This document shows, piece after piece, positions 37,427 through 46,299 of a stretch of DNA of 52,818 bases; the stretch's first letter is position 1, and each line of letters opens with the position of its first letter. The notes beneath the pieces are model-generated. The model saw only the letters and a list, made by a program, of their open reading frames with translations. It made no database searches and had not been told where the DNA came from. The stretch is from NCBI GenBank assembly GCA_030530785.1, contig JAUMUJ010000012.1, positions 1 to 52,818 on the forward strand, in the 5' to 3' direction. The DNA is from Moraxella sp. Its GTDB lineage: Bacteria; Pseudomonadota; Gammaproteobacteria; Pseudomonadales; Moraxellaceae. The translations under genes and the position numbers were made by a program.

Positions 37427-38413
37427 ATGCTTTCCCTACAAAACGCTTTAAAATCAAACACTAAGAGAATATCGGTCGCTCCCATGATAGATTGGACAAC
37501 TACTGATTTTCGTTTTTTTGCTCGGCTGTTTAATCGGCACATTTATTTATACACCGAAATGATAAGCACCAGTGCCATTTTAAAGGGCGATACTGATTAT
37601 GTGTTACGCTATGATGACAGTGAGCATCCTGTGGTGTTACAGCTTGGCGGGTCAAACCCTACTGAGATGGCAAAGTGCGTACAAATTGCCGATAAGATGG
37701 GCTATGATGAATTTAACATCAATGTTGGCTGTCCGTCCGACCGTGTTCAACATCATAAAATCGGAGCGTGTCTGATGGCAGAACCTGCCCTTGTGGCGGA
37801 GATGGTGCGTGCGATGAAAGACAGCACAGACAAGCCCATCAGTGTCAAGCACCGCATTGGTATTGATGATTTTGACAGTTATGAGTTCATGCGTGATTTT
37901 GTGGGGACGGTGGCGGACGCTGGGTGTACGCACTTTATCGCTCATGCTCGGATAGCGTGGCTAAACGGCTTATCCCCCAAAGAAAACCGAGAAATCCCAC
38001 CCCTACGCCATGATGATATTTATCGTCTAAAAGCAGAATTTCCTCATTTGTTGATAGAGATTAACGGCGGTATTGATAATATTGATGACATCAAAACCCA
38101 CTTAAATCACGTGGACGGCGTGATGATGGGGCGGGCATTTTATCACAATCCCATGCTCATGGGGGCGTGTAATGAGCTGTGGGGCGAGCCTATCCCCACG
38201 CACCGTGAGATTTTACAAAAGCTATGCTCCTATCTTACAAAACGAGCCGAGCAAGGGGCGAATTTGGCGACCTTGACTCGGCATTATTTGGGGCTGTTTC
38301 AAGGCTTGACGGGGGCAAGAAAATGGCGACAGGCATTAAGCGGTAAGCGACATCTTAGTGTGGACGACATCAGGCAAGCAGGCGAGAGTGTGCTTGACCG
38401 AAATGGTCTATAA
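37427..38413 (+). CDS. dusA: tRNA-dihydrouridine(20/20a) synthase DusA
   Basis: FMN enzyme that reduces U20/U20a in tRNA D-loops. The 328-residue TIM-barrel protein has SVAPMIDWTT at about 16-25 (FMN site), YTEMIST, the catalytic Cys102 in NVGCPSDRVQ, VKHRIGID, FIAHARIAWLNGLSPKENREIPPL and NGGIDN, then GVMMGRAFYHNP. The last two are specific to DusA rather than DusB or DusC. Its stop region overlaps the convergent lpxH by six bases. Confidence 0.94.
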   Translation: MLSLQNALKSNTKRISVAPMIDWTTTDFRFFARLFNRHIYLYTEMISTSAILKGDTDYVLRYDDSEHPVVLQLGGSNPTEMAKCVQIADKMGYDEFNINVGCPSDRVQHHKIGACLMAEPALVAEMVRAMKDSTDKPISVKHRIGIDDFDSYEFMRDFVGTVADAGCTHFIAHARIAWLNGLSPKENREIPPLRHDDIYRLKAEFPHLLIEINGGIDNIDDIKTHLNHVDGVMMGRAFYHNPMLMGACNELWGEPIPTHREILQKLCSYLTKRAEQGANLATLTRHYLGLFQGLTGARKWRQALSGKRHLSVDDIRQAGESVLDRNGL

Positions 38414-39175
38414 ATCCACACAAAAACGATGAGCCGTCAGCCCGTCATCGCCAAGAATGCCAATGATGGCAAAAATTTGCCCATCGTCTTGCCAGTCGCC
38501 CAGCACAAACCGTACCTTATCACCCAACACATGAACATCGGGGCGGTGTGTATGCCCGTGTATCAAGACATCACAGTCTGATAAGGCAATGCTGACCGCT
38601 TGGGCGTTTACGTCCATGATGGCGGACGATTTTTGGGCTTTGTCGTGATAAGATTGGCGTTTGATGTTTTGAGCGAGCTGTCGGCGTTTGGTAAGGGGCT
38701 GTTTTAACAGTAGCCACATGACCCAGCGATGACGGATAATTTTGCGATAGCGTTGGTATTTTTTATCGTCAGTGCATAAAGCATCTCCGTGTTCTAGGCG
38801 GTAGGTGGTGTTGTGATGATGCAGTAGATACGGCTCTTTGATGAGCTGACCGCCAAACGTTGTGCAAAAGGCTTGACCGATGGCAAAATCACGATTGCCG
38901 TGCATGATGTAAATCTTTGTTTTTTTTGATAAAATAATAAGACTGTCTATGATGGGGGTAAGCCAATGCCGTTGCCTGTCGTCATGAGATAAACTCAAAT
39001 AATCATCATCGCCTATCCAGCCGTCAAACCAATCCCCCAAAATATACAAGGCGTGCAGATGGGGTAGGGCAGTCAGTTCTTTTAATAACACCAAAAAGCC
39101 AAGATTAAGGTGGGGTGTGTCGGCAGATAAGTGCAAATCAGAGATAAAAATATGTTGGGCAGATGATGGTATCAT
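38408..39175 (-). CDS. lpxH: UDP-2,3-diacylglucosamine hydrolase LpxH
   Basis: Removes UMP from UDP-diacylglucosamine to give lipid X in lipid A synthesis; peripheral on the inner membrane. The 255-residue calcineurin-like phosphoesterase shows every metal motif: FISDLHLS near 10-17, LGDWFDGWIGDD near 46-57, MHGNRDF and HGHTHRP near 200-206. Slightly longer than the E. coli enzyme (240). It converges with dusA, overlapping by six bases. Confidence 0.94.
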   Translation of the reverse strand: MIPSSAQHIFISDLHLSADTPHLNLGFLVLLKELTALPHLHALYILGDWFDGWIGDDDYLSLSHDDRQRHWLTPIIDSLIILSKKTKIYIMHGNRDFAIGQAFCTTFGGQLIKEPYLLHHHNTTYRLEHGDALCTDDKKYQRYRKIIRHRWVMWLLLKQPLTKRRQLAQNIKRQSYHDKAQKSSAIMDVNAQAVSIALSDCDVLIHGHTHRPDVHVLGDKVRFVLGDWQDDGQIFAIIGILGDDGLTAHRFCVDL

Positions 39176-39300
39176 GATAAAATCTTAAAAATTTTGTGAA
39201 AATTGTCGCACAAAACACCCAAAATTACCACCATCATGATTTTTCATGTACTTTTGGTTTGCTTTGGGGTATGATAATCCTTTTTAAATTGGAAAAATTG

Positions 39301-39804
39301 ATGAAAAAATTATTGGGCTTGACCCTAGCGGTCATGATGGCAAGCACCCATGCCCATGCCTTAACAAAGTCGCAATTTGTGGGCGATTGGCGGTGTACCA
39401 CACAGTTTGAGTTTGATGATGGCGGTCAAGAAAGAACGGTAACCTTAGATACCATGAACGCAGACGGCAGTATGTCCCAGCTTTGGGAAGTGGTTTCTCG
39501 TAATGTAAAAGGGCATTTGGTCAGCGTGGAGCATTTTAGCATTAAAAATCGCTGGTCGGTCAAGGGCGATGAGTTGCGTATTTTTGATTTTGATTTGGTA
39601 GAATATGTTGGCTATGATAAGGAAAAACTGCCTTATCATGACGAAGCTCAAGCCGAATTAAAAGGTTATTGGGTGGAGCTGTATCAAGAGCCTTATGACT
39701 CAAAGGTAAAATTTATTGATAAAGACACCATGATTTTTCCCCAAGATGATGGCACAAGTAATACCACCTGTGTCCGCTTAACCCCAAATGGAGCGACATC
39801 ATGA
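39301..39804 (+). CDS. Hypothetical secreted protein, 167 residues
   Basis: A signal peptide spans about residues 1-20 (cleavage after HAHA). The mature chain begins LTKSQFVGDWRCTT, a pattern seen in lipocalin-like small exported proteins, and is strand-rich with two cysteines (WRCTT and TTCVRL at the end), likely disulfide-linked. No family is recognised with certainty. The ATG at 39301 is preferred over 39196 since the extra 35 residues lack signal character. The stop overlaps the yghU start in ATGA, so the two are coupled. Confidence 0.65.
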   Translation: MKKLLGLTLAVMMASTHAHALTKSQFVGDWRCTTQFEFDDGGQERTVTLDTMNADGSMSQLWEVVSRNVKGHLVSVEHFSIKNRWSVKGDELRIFDFDLVEYVGYDKEKLPYHDEAQAELKGYWVELYQEPYDSKVKFIDKDTMIFPQDDGTSNTTCVRLTPNGATS

Positions 39805-40607
39805 GCTACATACCTCCAAAAGTTTGGACTCCCAATGACATGGGTGGAAAATTTGGTGGCATTAACCGCCCCACCGCAGGAGCAAGGCACGAACAAGCCT
39901 TGCCAAAAGGCGATAAGCCCTATCAATTATACAGCCTAAATACGCCCAACGGCATTAAGGTCAATATCATTTTAGAAGAGTTAAAGGCGTTAGGACTGCT
40001 TGATTATGATGCTTTTAAAATTGACATCATGGCAGGCGAGCAGTTTGGCTCAGGCTTTGTTGCGATTAACCCCAATTCAAAAATCCCTGCGTTGGTGGAT
40101 TATGATGCTGACACACCCATATCTGTGTTTGAAAGTGGGGCGATACTTTTGTATCTTGCCCAAAAGTATGATGAATTTTTACCAAAAAACCCCACCGACC
40201 ACGCCCAAATGTTGTCTTGGCTCATGTGGCAAATGGGGTCAGCTCCCTTTGTCGGTGGTGGATTTGGGCATTTTTATGCTTATGCCCCCGAGCCGATAGA
40301 ATACGCCATTAACCGCTATGCAATGGAAGCCAAACGTCAGCTTGATGTGCTGGACAAACATTTGGCAGGGCATGAATACATGGCAGGTGAATACAGCGTT
40401 GCCGACATGGCGATTTATCCGTGGTATGGGGCGTTGGTGCTGGGGGGTTTGTACATTGGCGAAAATGACTATGCTAAGTACGATGCGTCCGAATTTTTGA
40501 GTGTACGTGAATACCAAAACGTCATGCGTTGGGCAACACAGTTGGAGCAAAGACAGGCGGTCATTCGTGCCAAAACCTTGCCCCTAATGCCCCTATGTCG
40601 TGAGTGA
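39801..40607 (+). CDS. yghU: Glutathione transferase-like disulfide reductase YghU
   Basis: A 268-residue Nu-class GST. Matches E. coli YghU closely: YIPPKVWTPND, GGINRPTAGARHE, LYSLNTPNGIKVNIILEEL, NPNSKIPALVDYD, FESGAILLYLAQKY, GHFYAYAPEPIEYAINRY. YghU binds two glutathiones and acts as a disulfide-bond reductase/peroxidase in the cytosol. It lies in an overlapping gene run: ATGA with the upstream secreted-protein gene and a shared base with the small membrane-protein gene downstream. Confidence 0.93.
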   Translation: MSYIPPKVWTPNDMGGKFGGINRPTAGARHEQALPKGDKPYQLYSLNTPNGIKVNIILEELKALGLLDYDAFKIDIMAGEQFGSGFVAINPNSKIPALVDYDADTPISVFESGAILLYLAQKYDEFLPKNPTDHAQMLSWLMWQMGSAPFVGGGFGHFYAYAPEPIEYAINRYAMEAKRQLDVLDKHLAGHEYMAGEYSVADMAIYPWYGALVLGGLYIGENDYAKYDASEFLSVREYQNVMRWATQLEQRQAVIRAKTLPLMPLCRE

Positions 40608-40921
40608 TGGGGGTAAACATGGGCTTTATCGGCTATCTGATTTTGGGCAGTTTGGTGTACATCATCGGTACATTCATTCATCAAAAGCACCTAAAACCCC
40701 AGCGACAAGCAGGCGTAACTCACACACTAAGGCATCCGACCATCATTAAGTTGTTGGTGGGCTGTTTTTTGGTCATGCTTGTGGTGTCAGCAATTTTGGG
40801 TAAGTTTGTGATGGGTCATGATGGCATTGATGTGGCATTTGTCGGAGTAAATAGCCTTGTGGCGACTTTTATTTTTTATTTTGCCATCAATCCTGACCCA
40901 AGCATGAGTCTGCCCGACTAA
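40607..40921 (+). CDS. Small membrane protein, 104 residues
   Basis: Three hydrophobic segments are visible (about 5-19, 45-63 and 77-94). No family is recognised. The start ATG at 40607 shares one base with the yghU stop (TGATG); the Met four codons later is an alternative. It lies 12 bases before the first gene of a Yej-type ABC transporter, so it is probably cotranscribed with both neighbours. Confidence 0.6.
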   Translation: MGVNMGFIGYLILGSLVYIIGTFIHQKHLKPQRQAGVTHTLRHPTIIKLLVGCFLVMLVVSAILGKFVMGHDGIDVAFVGVNSLVATFIFYFAINPDPSMSLPD

Positions 40922-40933
40922 ACAGGTGGCAAG

Positions 40934-41971
40934 ATGTTGGCGTATGTGCTAAAACGGTTGGCTTTGATGATGCCAACCTTATTTTTGATTTTGGGGTTAA
41001 ATTTTGTCATTGTGCATTTGGCTCCAACCAGTCCCATACATACCGAGCTTGCCAAAATCCACACCGAGCAAACTGCCCTGTCGCAGAGCATGGGGTCGGT
41101 TGGTGGTTTTCGCTATCAGGGGGCGGACGGTGTCAGTGATGAGATGATGGCACAGCTGTCGGTGCGTTTTGGGTTTGATAAGCCCATGCACGAGCGTTTT
41201 TTTATGATGGTAAAAAACTACATGAGTTTTGAGCTGGGCAAATCGTTTTTTAAGGGACAGACGGTGTTGTCGCTCATCAAAGAAAAACTGCCCATGAGTA
41301 TGATGTTTGGGCTGTTATGTTTGTGCGTCATTTATGGTATGGGGGTGGGGCTTGGTGTGGCAAAGGCATACCACGATGGGCGAGCATTTGATAAGATAAC
41401 CACCGTGCTACTGGCACTCATGTATGCCGTGCCGAGCTTTGTGGTGGGAGTGGGGTTGTTGGTGCTGTTTGCAGGCGGGCGGTTTTGGCAGATTTTTCCC
41501 ATGCAAGTGTCTTTACAGATGGAAGGATTGTCTTTTTTGCACAAAATAAGCATGGCGGTTTATGAGCTGTTTTTGCCTGTGATGGCAAGCAGTTTGTCGG
41601 GCGTGGCAGGTGTGGCGTATTTGAGTAAATTTAGCTTGCTTCATGAAAAAAATCAGCCCTATGTCAAGTTGCTAAAAGCACAAGGGTTTGGCGGTCGGCA
41701 GATGTTGGGTCAGGGACTGCTCAAAAACGCCTTATTGCCTGTGATGAGCGAAATGCCGATGGCGGTGGTGGGGCTGATGTTTTTTGGTAATTTTATCATG
41801 GAGGTGATTTTTGGCATGGACGGCGTGGGGAGATTGGCTTATGAAGCAATGATGAGTAAAGATTATCCTGTGATGTTTGGGTTATTGTATGTGCTGACAC
41901 TGTTGGCGATGGTGGTACAGCTTGTGTTTGATGTGTGGTATCGCTTGCTTGACCCGAGAGTAAGGTATTAA
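40934..41971 (+). CDS. ABC transporter permease, YejB-like
   Basis: A 345-residue inner-membrane permease of the oligopeptide type. The N-terminal YVLKRLALMMPTLFLILGLNFVIVHLAP is the typical DppB/OppB/YejB opening, followed by a periplasmic loop (about 35-105) and the BPD_transp_1 domain with about five membrane segments ending LLDPRVRY. The loop with MGSVGGFRYQ and SVRFGFDKPMHERF favours YejB, whose system imports microcin C and peptides in E. coli. An AGGTGGCAAG ribosome site precedes it. yejE-like and yejF-like genes follow directly. Confidence 0.85.
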   Translation: MLAYVLKRLALMMPTLFLILGLNFVIVHLAPTSPIHTELAKIHTEQTALSQSMGSVGGFRYQGADGVSDEMMAQLSVRFGFDKPMHERFFMMVKNYMSFELGKSFFKGQTVLSLIKEKLPMSMMFGLLCLCVIYGMGVGLGVAKAYHDGRAFDKITTVLLALMYAVPSFVVGVGLLVLFAGGRFWQIFPMQVSLQMEGLSFLHKISMAVYELFLPVMASSLSGVAGVAYLSKFSLLHEKNQPYVKLLKAQGFGGRQMLGQGLLKNALLPVMSEMPMAVVGLMFFGNFIMEVIFGMDGVGRLAYEAMMSKDYPVMFGLLYVLTLLAMVVQLVFDVWYRLLDPRVRY

Positions 41972-41972
41972 G

Positions 41973-42974
41973 ATGGGCAAATTTTTTGAGCGATTATGCC
42001 GACAATGGGGGTTTAAATTTGCCCTGTTAATGGCGGGTTTGTTCATGATGGTGGCACTATTGACCCCGTTTGTCGCCAATGACAAACCGCTCATCGTGAT
42101 ATATCAGCAAAATGCCTATTTTCCCATCATTAAGGACTATCCAGAGACGAGCTTTGGCGGGGTGTTTGACACGCCTGCTGACTATACCGACCCTGTGGTG
42201 GTCAGTCTTATCTCCCAAGATGGCATGATGGTCATGCCTCCTGTGCCATATGGCGAAAACAGCTTGGTGTTAAATCCGCCCACGCCACACCCATCAGCCC
42301 CTACGATGGAGAATTGGTGGGGGACTGATGCTTTGGGGCGTGATGTTTTTGTGCGGACTTTGTATGGGCTTCGTTTGTCTTTGCTATTTGGGGTGGGGCT
42401 GACGGTCATCAGTTCGGTCATCGGTTTGGCGGTGGGGTCGGCGATGGGTTATTTTGGGGGCTGGGTGGATTTATTGGGTCAAAGGGTGGTGGAGATTTGG
42501 CTTGGTTTGCCACAGTTGTTTATTTTGATGATGTTTGCCAGCGTGTTTGAGTCGTCATTGCAGATGGTGTTTGTGGCGATGTTGTTGTTTGGGTGGTTGC
42601 CCCTTGTGGCGTTATCACGGGTGCATATTTATCGTTTGCGTGGGGCTTCGTTTGTCATGACCGCCAAAAATTTAGGTGTGCCTGCTCATCGGCTGATTTA
42701 TCGGCATTTTTTACCCAGTTTGTTGCGTTTAAATTTGGCTCAATTTCCATTTATCTTGGCAGGCAACATTACGGTTTTAACTGCATTGGACTTTTTGGGG
42801 GTGGGTTTGCCCATGAACGTGGCAAGTTTGGGCGAGCTGTTGCACCAAGCTGTCCGTCATTTGGATGCACCACATCTGATGATGGCAAGCGTGGGTGTGC
42901 TTGGCGTCATTTTGGTGGTGTTAATGGTCATCGGCGAAGCGTGTCGCAAGGCATTGCAGGTGGGCGATGAGTGA
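41973..42974 (+). CDS. ABC transporter permease, YejE-like
   Basis: A 333-residue inner-membrane permease, partner of the preceding gene. Features: N-terminal membrane segment, a long periplasmic loop (about residues 35-120) with WWGTDALGRDVFVRTLYGLRLSL at its end, which is the hallmark of OppC/DppC/YejE, and about five more segments in the BPD_transp_1 domain. It starts one base after the yejB-like stop and its end overlaps the ATPase gene by eight bases, indicating coupled translation. Confidence 0.87.
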   Translation: MGKFFERLCRQWGFKFALLMAGLFMMVALLTPFVANDKPLIVIYQQNAYFPIIKDYPETSFGGVFDTPADYTDPVVVSLISQDGMMVMPPVPYGENSLVLNPPTPHPSAPTMENWWGTDALGRDVFVRTLYGLRLSLLFGVGLTVISSVIGLAVGSAMGYFGGWVDLLGQRVVEIWLGLPQLFILMMFASVFESSLQMVFVAMLLFGWLPLVALSRVHIYRLRGASFVMTAKNLGVPAHRLIYRHFLPSLLRLNLAQFPFILAGNITVLTALDFLGVGLPMNVASLGELLHQAVRHLDAPHLMMASVGVLGVILVVLMVIGEACRKALQVGDE

Positions 42975-44388
42975 AGTGTTAAGCATTCGCCAGTTGTCCA
43001 TTAGTGCATCAGACAAGGTGCTGATTGATGATGTGTCGTTGTCGGTAAAATCAGGTGAGATGGTGGCACTGGTGGGGCAGTCAGGCGTGGGCAAAACGCT
43101 TGCCATGTCGGCGGTGGCAGGTCTTGTTGATGAGCGGTTATGTGTTCGGGGGAGAGTGTCGCTTTTGGGGCAAACACTTGCCATCAGCGACCCGAATAGT
43201 CCTAAGTGGCAGTCGGTGCGTGGTCAAAAAATTGCCTATATTTTTCAAGACCCCAAACACACCCTAAACCCCACACAATCAGTCAAACGACTGTTTACGC
43301 CCATCTTAACCCGTCAAAACCACCCAAAATCATGCCATCAAGACATGATGATAAAGCTTTTAGCACAAGTGGGGCTTGGCGACCCCAAGCGGTTTTTAAA
43401 CCGTTATCCCCATGAGTTGTCAGGTGGAGAAGCTCAGCGTATCGCCATCGCTTTGGCATTCGCCCTAGACCCTGTGATTATCATCGCCGATGAGCCAACC
43501 AGCAGTCTGGACGATGGGCATAAAAAGGGCGTATCGGCACTGTTTCGGCAGTTTGTGAGCAGACAGACGGCAGATAATGCACCACGAGCGGTAATCATCA
43601 TCAGTCATGATGAGATGGTAACAGACGTGGTGGATAAAGTGGTAGTCATGCAAGGGGGACGTGATGGCGGTTACGGTGTGCCATCGCCCTTTGGTGGGGC
43701 GGACGTGGTGCTGTCAGTGCAGGAGTTGTCGCTGTCTTATCGTAAGTCATGGTTTGGTAAGCACGCATCTGTTTTACAAAATTTTAATCTACAACTGCAA
43801 CAAGGACAAATTGTAGGGTTGATGGGTGCGTCAGGCTCTGGCAAAACCACGCTGGCTTGTGCCATTACTCGCTTAGATGACCGTCTTGTCATGACAGGTA
43901 GGATTTTGGTATCTGATGGTGGACAGATGCAAGATGTATTAAGATTGCAAGGCAGAGCATTACAAAAGTTTCGCCCCACCATCATGATGATGAACCAAGA
44001 TGTGTCAGGCAGTTTAAATCCTGATTTAACCATTGCTCAAAGCCTGCAAGAAGCGATGAATGACCGCTCACCATCGCTAGATGAGTTGTTTGATATGTTA
44101 GATTTGGATAAAAGCATGACAAACTGCTATCCTGATGAGCTGTCTGGCGGTCAAAAAGCAAGAATTTGTTTGGTGCGAATACTGCTGGCAAATCCTACCA
44201 TCATCATCTTAGATGAGCCAACCGCCATGCTAGATGGGCAAAATACCGCCAAAATGCTCAGCCTATTACGCACCATCAATGAGCGTTTCAAGGTTGCCAT
44301 GCTTATCATCAGCCACGATAAGGCAGTACTACAAGCGGTGTGTCATGACATCATACAAATCACTGCCCATCATGATGGGTTGGTTTGA
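42967..44388 (+). CDS. ABC transporter ATPase with two fused nucleotide-binding domains, YejF-like
   Basis: A 473-residue cytoplasmic protein with two ABC domains. Domain 1: Walker A GQSGVGKT at 37-44, signature LSGGEAQR, Walker B IIIADEP with TSSLDD. Domain 2 (from about 240): Walker A GASGSGKT, signature LSGGQKAR, Walker B IIILDEP. This fusion powers dipeptide-type YejBEF importers. The product is shorter than the ~529 residues of E. coli YejF, lacking C-terminal regions. No substrate-binding protein gene is present upstream or downstream in the window. Confidence 0.87.
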   Translation: MSEVLSIRQLSISASDKVLIDDVSLSVKSGEMVALVGQSGVGKTLAMSAVAGLVDERLCVRGRVSLLGQTLAISDPNSPKWQSVRGQKIAYIFQDPKHTLNPTQSVKRLFTPILTRQNHPKSCHQDMMIKLLAQVGLGDPKRFLNRYPHELSGGEAQRIAIALAFALDPVIIIADEPTSSLDDGHKKGVSALFRQFVSRQTADNAPRAVIIISHDEMVTDVVDKVVVMQGGRDGGYGVPSPFGGADVVLSVQELSLSYRKSWFGKHASVLQNFNLQLQQGQIVGLMGASGSGKTTLACAITRLDDRLVMTGRILVSDGGQMQDVLRLQGRALQKFRPTIMMMNQDVSGSLNPDLTIAQSLQEAMNDRSPSLDELFDMLDLDKSMTNCYPDELSGGQKARICLVRILLANPTIIILDEPTAMLDGQNTAKMLSLLRTINERFKVAMLIISHDKAVLQAVCHDIIQITAHHDGLV

Positions 44389-44708
44389 TTAAGATTAAAA
44401 CACACAGATTGGTGGTGGGTTGATGACCAGTAGTGGCATCGCTCAAAAAAAAGCGATTAGTATCCGTGCGTTTACCCATCATTCTCATGACAAAAACCAG
44501 AAAGCAATAAAAGTTGAAGCATTGTGAGGCATTTTTATTAGTATTTTTGTTAAATAAACTGTGATTGATGAGATTTTATGTGATGGTTTATCAATTTTTT
44601 AATATAAAAAAATTTTTATATTAAAAAGAGCATAATTATTGAGATTACAAAGTTGTTATGATATATTTGGTAAGTTAATATTTGTAGCGAAATTGTATAG
44701 GAGTTTCT
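44389..44708. promoter_or_regulatory. 320-base gap upstream of cydA with an AT-only palindrome
   Basis: The gap between the ABC transporter and cydA contains a perfect 15-bp inverted repeat with a 2-base spacer (44596-44627), made only of A and T. Further down, TATGAT (44657-44662) preceded by TGT forms an extended -10 for cydA, 47 bases before its start. A 34-codon frame at 44423-44527 begins behind GGTGGGT but has no recognisable features. The palindrome could be an operator or a terminator of the upstream operon. Confidence 0.45.
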
Positions 44709-46283
44709 ATGATTAGTGAATCATTAGTAGAGATGTCCCGATGGCAGTTCGCCATTACAGCGATGTATCACTTTTTGTTTGTGCCTTTGACGCTTGGGCT
44801 GACGTGGCTTTTGGTGATTATGGAAGCGACCTATGTCATTACAGGTAAGGAAATTTGGAAGGACATGACCCGCTTTTGGGGCAAGCTCTTTGGCATCAAT
44901 TTCGCCTTAGGTGTTACCACAGGGATTACGATGGAGTTCCAGTTTGGGACGAACTGGGCGTATTATTCTCATTATGTGGGGGACATCTTTGGGGCTCCCT
45001 TAGCCATTGAAGGTCTGATGGCGTTTTTCTTAGAGTCCACGATGGTGGGGCTGTTCTTTTTTGGTTGGGATAAGATGAGCCGAGTTCAGCATTTGCTGAC
45101 GACCATCGGGGTAGCACTCGGCACAAACCTATCTGCCGTGTGGATTTTGGTGGCAAATGGTTGGATGCAAAACCCTGTGGGGGCGGAGTTTAACTACCAA
45201 ACCATGCGTATGGAGATGACCAGTTTTGCCCAAATCGTGCTAAACCCTGATGCACAAAATAAATTTGTTCATACCGTGTCAGCAGGCTATGTGGTGGCAT
45301 CCATCTTTGTGTTGTCCATCTCGGCATGGTATTTATTAAAAGGGCGTGATGTCGCCTTTGCCAAACGCAGTTTTCATGTGGCGGCTGCCTTTGGTTTTGC
45401 GTCCGTGTGTAGCGTGATTGTGTTGGGTGATGAGTCGGGTTATTCCATCGGTAGGGCTCAACAGACTAAAATAGCTACCATGGAAGCGATGTGGGAAACC
45501 GAACCTGCTCCTGCTGGCTTTAATGTCATTGCAGGCATCAATGAAAGCGAACAAAAAAATGATTGGGCGATACATATCCCTTATGTGATGGGGATTATCG
45601 GCACTCGTTCGTTTGATACCGAATTGGTCGGCATTCACGACATCAAAGACCAAAACCGTGTGCGTATCATGAATGGTGCGGTGGCGGTGGATTTGCTTGA
45701 CCAAATGCGTGCTGAAAAAGCTCGTGGCATAGAACCATCACAAGAGGTCATTGCCAAGTTTGAACGATACAAAGATGATTTGGGTTTTGGTTTATTGCTT
45801 AAAAAATACACCGATGACATTAAAACCGTAACCCCTGACATGATTCAAAAAGCGGTGGACGACAGCGTACCCAGTGTCGCTCCGATGTTTTGGACGTTTC
45901 GTATCATGGTGGCGTTGGGCTTTTTGATGTTCTTTTTGTTCGCACTTTGTTTATTTTATGCACTCAAAGGTAATTTTACTGAGAAAAAATGGCTACTTAA
46001 ATTCGCCGTTATCATGTTCCCTGCTCCTTGGATTGCGGTGGAGATGGGCTGGTTTGTCGCCGAATATGGTCGTCAGCCTTGGACGGTATATGGCGTGTTG
46101 CCCACGCATTTATCTGTATCCACGCTAAGTACCAGTACTGTCATATGGTCAATGATTGGGTTTATCGTCTTTTATACTGTATTGCTTGTGGTGGAAGTGT
46201 ATCTTATGCAAAAATACATCAAACTTGGACCTGCCAGCTTAGGCACAGGCAAGTATTTTGGCGAAACCACAATCAACCCATAA
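44709..46283 (+). CDS. cydA: Cytochrome bd ubiquinol oxidase subunit I
   Basis: The heme-bearing subunit of the high-affinity terminal oxidase in the inner membrane. The 524-residue product (E. coli 522) has axial heme His21 in AITAMYHFLFVP, about nine membrane segments, GRQPW (heme region) near residue 449, and a long periplasmic Q-loop from about residue 255 to 380 containing the quinol-site Lys/Glu segment. It is therefore the long-Q-loop (CydA-L) type. AGGAG lies just before the ATG. cydB starts 17 bases after the stop. Confidence 0.96.
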   Translation: MISESLVEMSRWQFAITAMYHFLFVPLTLGLTWLLVIMEATYVITGKEIWKDMTRFWGKLFGINFALGVTTGITMEFQFGTNWAYYSHYVGDIFGAPLAIEGLMAFFLESTMVGLFFFGWDKMSRVQHLLTTIGVALGTNLSAVWILVANGWMQNPVGAEFNYQTMRMEMTSFAQIVLNPDAQNKFVHTVSAGYVVASIFVLSISAWYLLKGRDVAFAKRSFHVAAAFGFASVCSVIVLGDESGYSIGRAQQTKIATMEAMWETEPAPAGFNVIAGINESEQKNDWAIHIPYVMGIIGTRSFDTELVGIHDIKDQNRVRIMNGAVAVDLLDQMRAEKARGIEPSQEVIAKFERYKDDLGFGLLLKKYTDDIKTVTPDMIQKAVDDSVPSVAPMFWTFRIMVALGFLMFFLFALCLFYALKGNFTEKKWLLKFAVIMFPAPWIAVEMGWFVAEYGRQPWTVYGVLPTHLSVSTLSTSTVIWSMIGFIVFYTVLLVVEVYLMQKYIKLGPASLGTGKYFGETTINP

Positions 46284-46299
46284 ATTAAAGGAGCCTAAA

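Noticed and set aside
44423-44527. 34-codon frame in the cydA upstream gap
   Set aside because: It starts behind a G-rich stretch but has no similarity, membrane segment or signal that supports a real peptide; kept only as a note in the gap entry.
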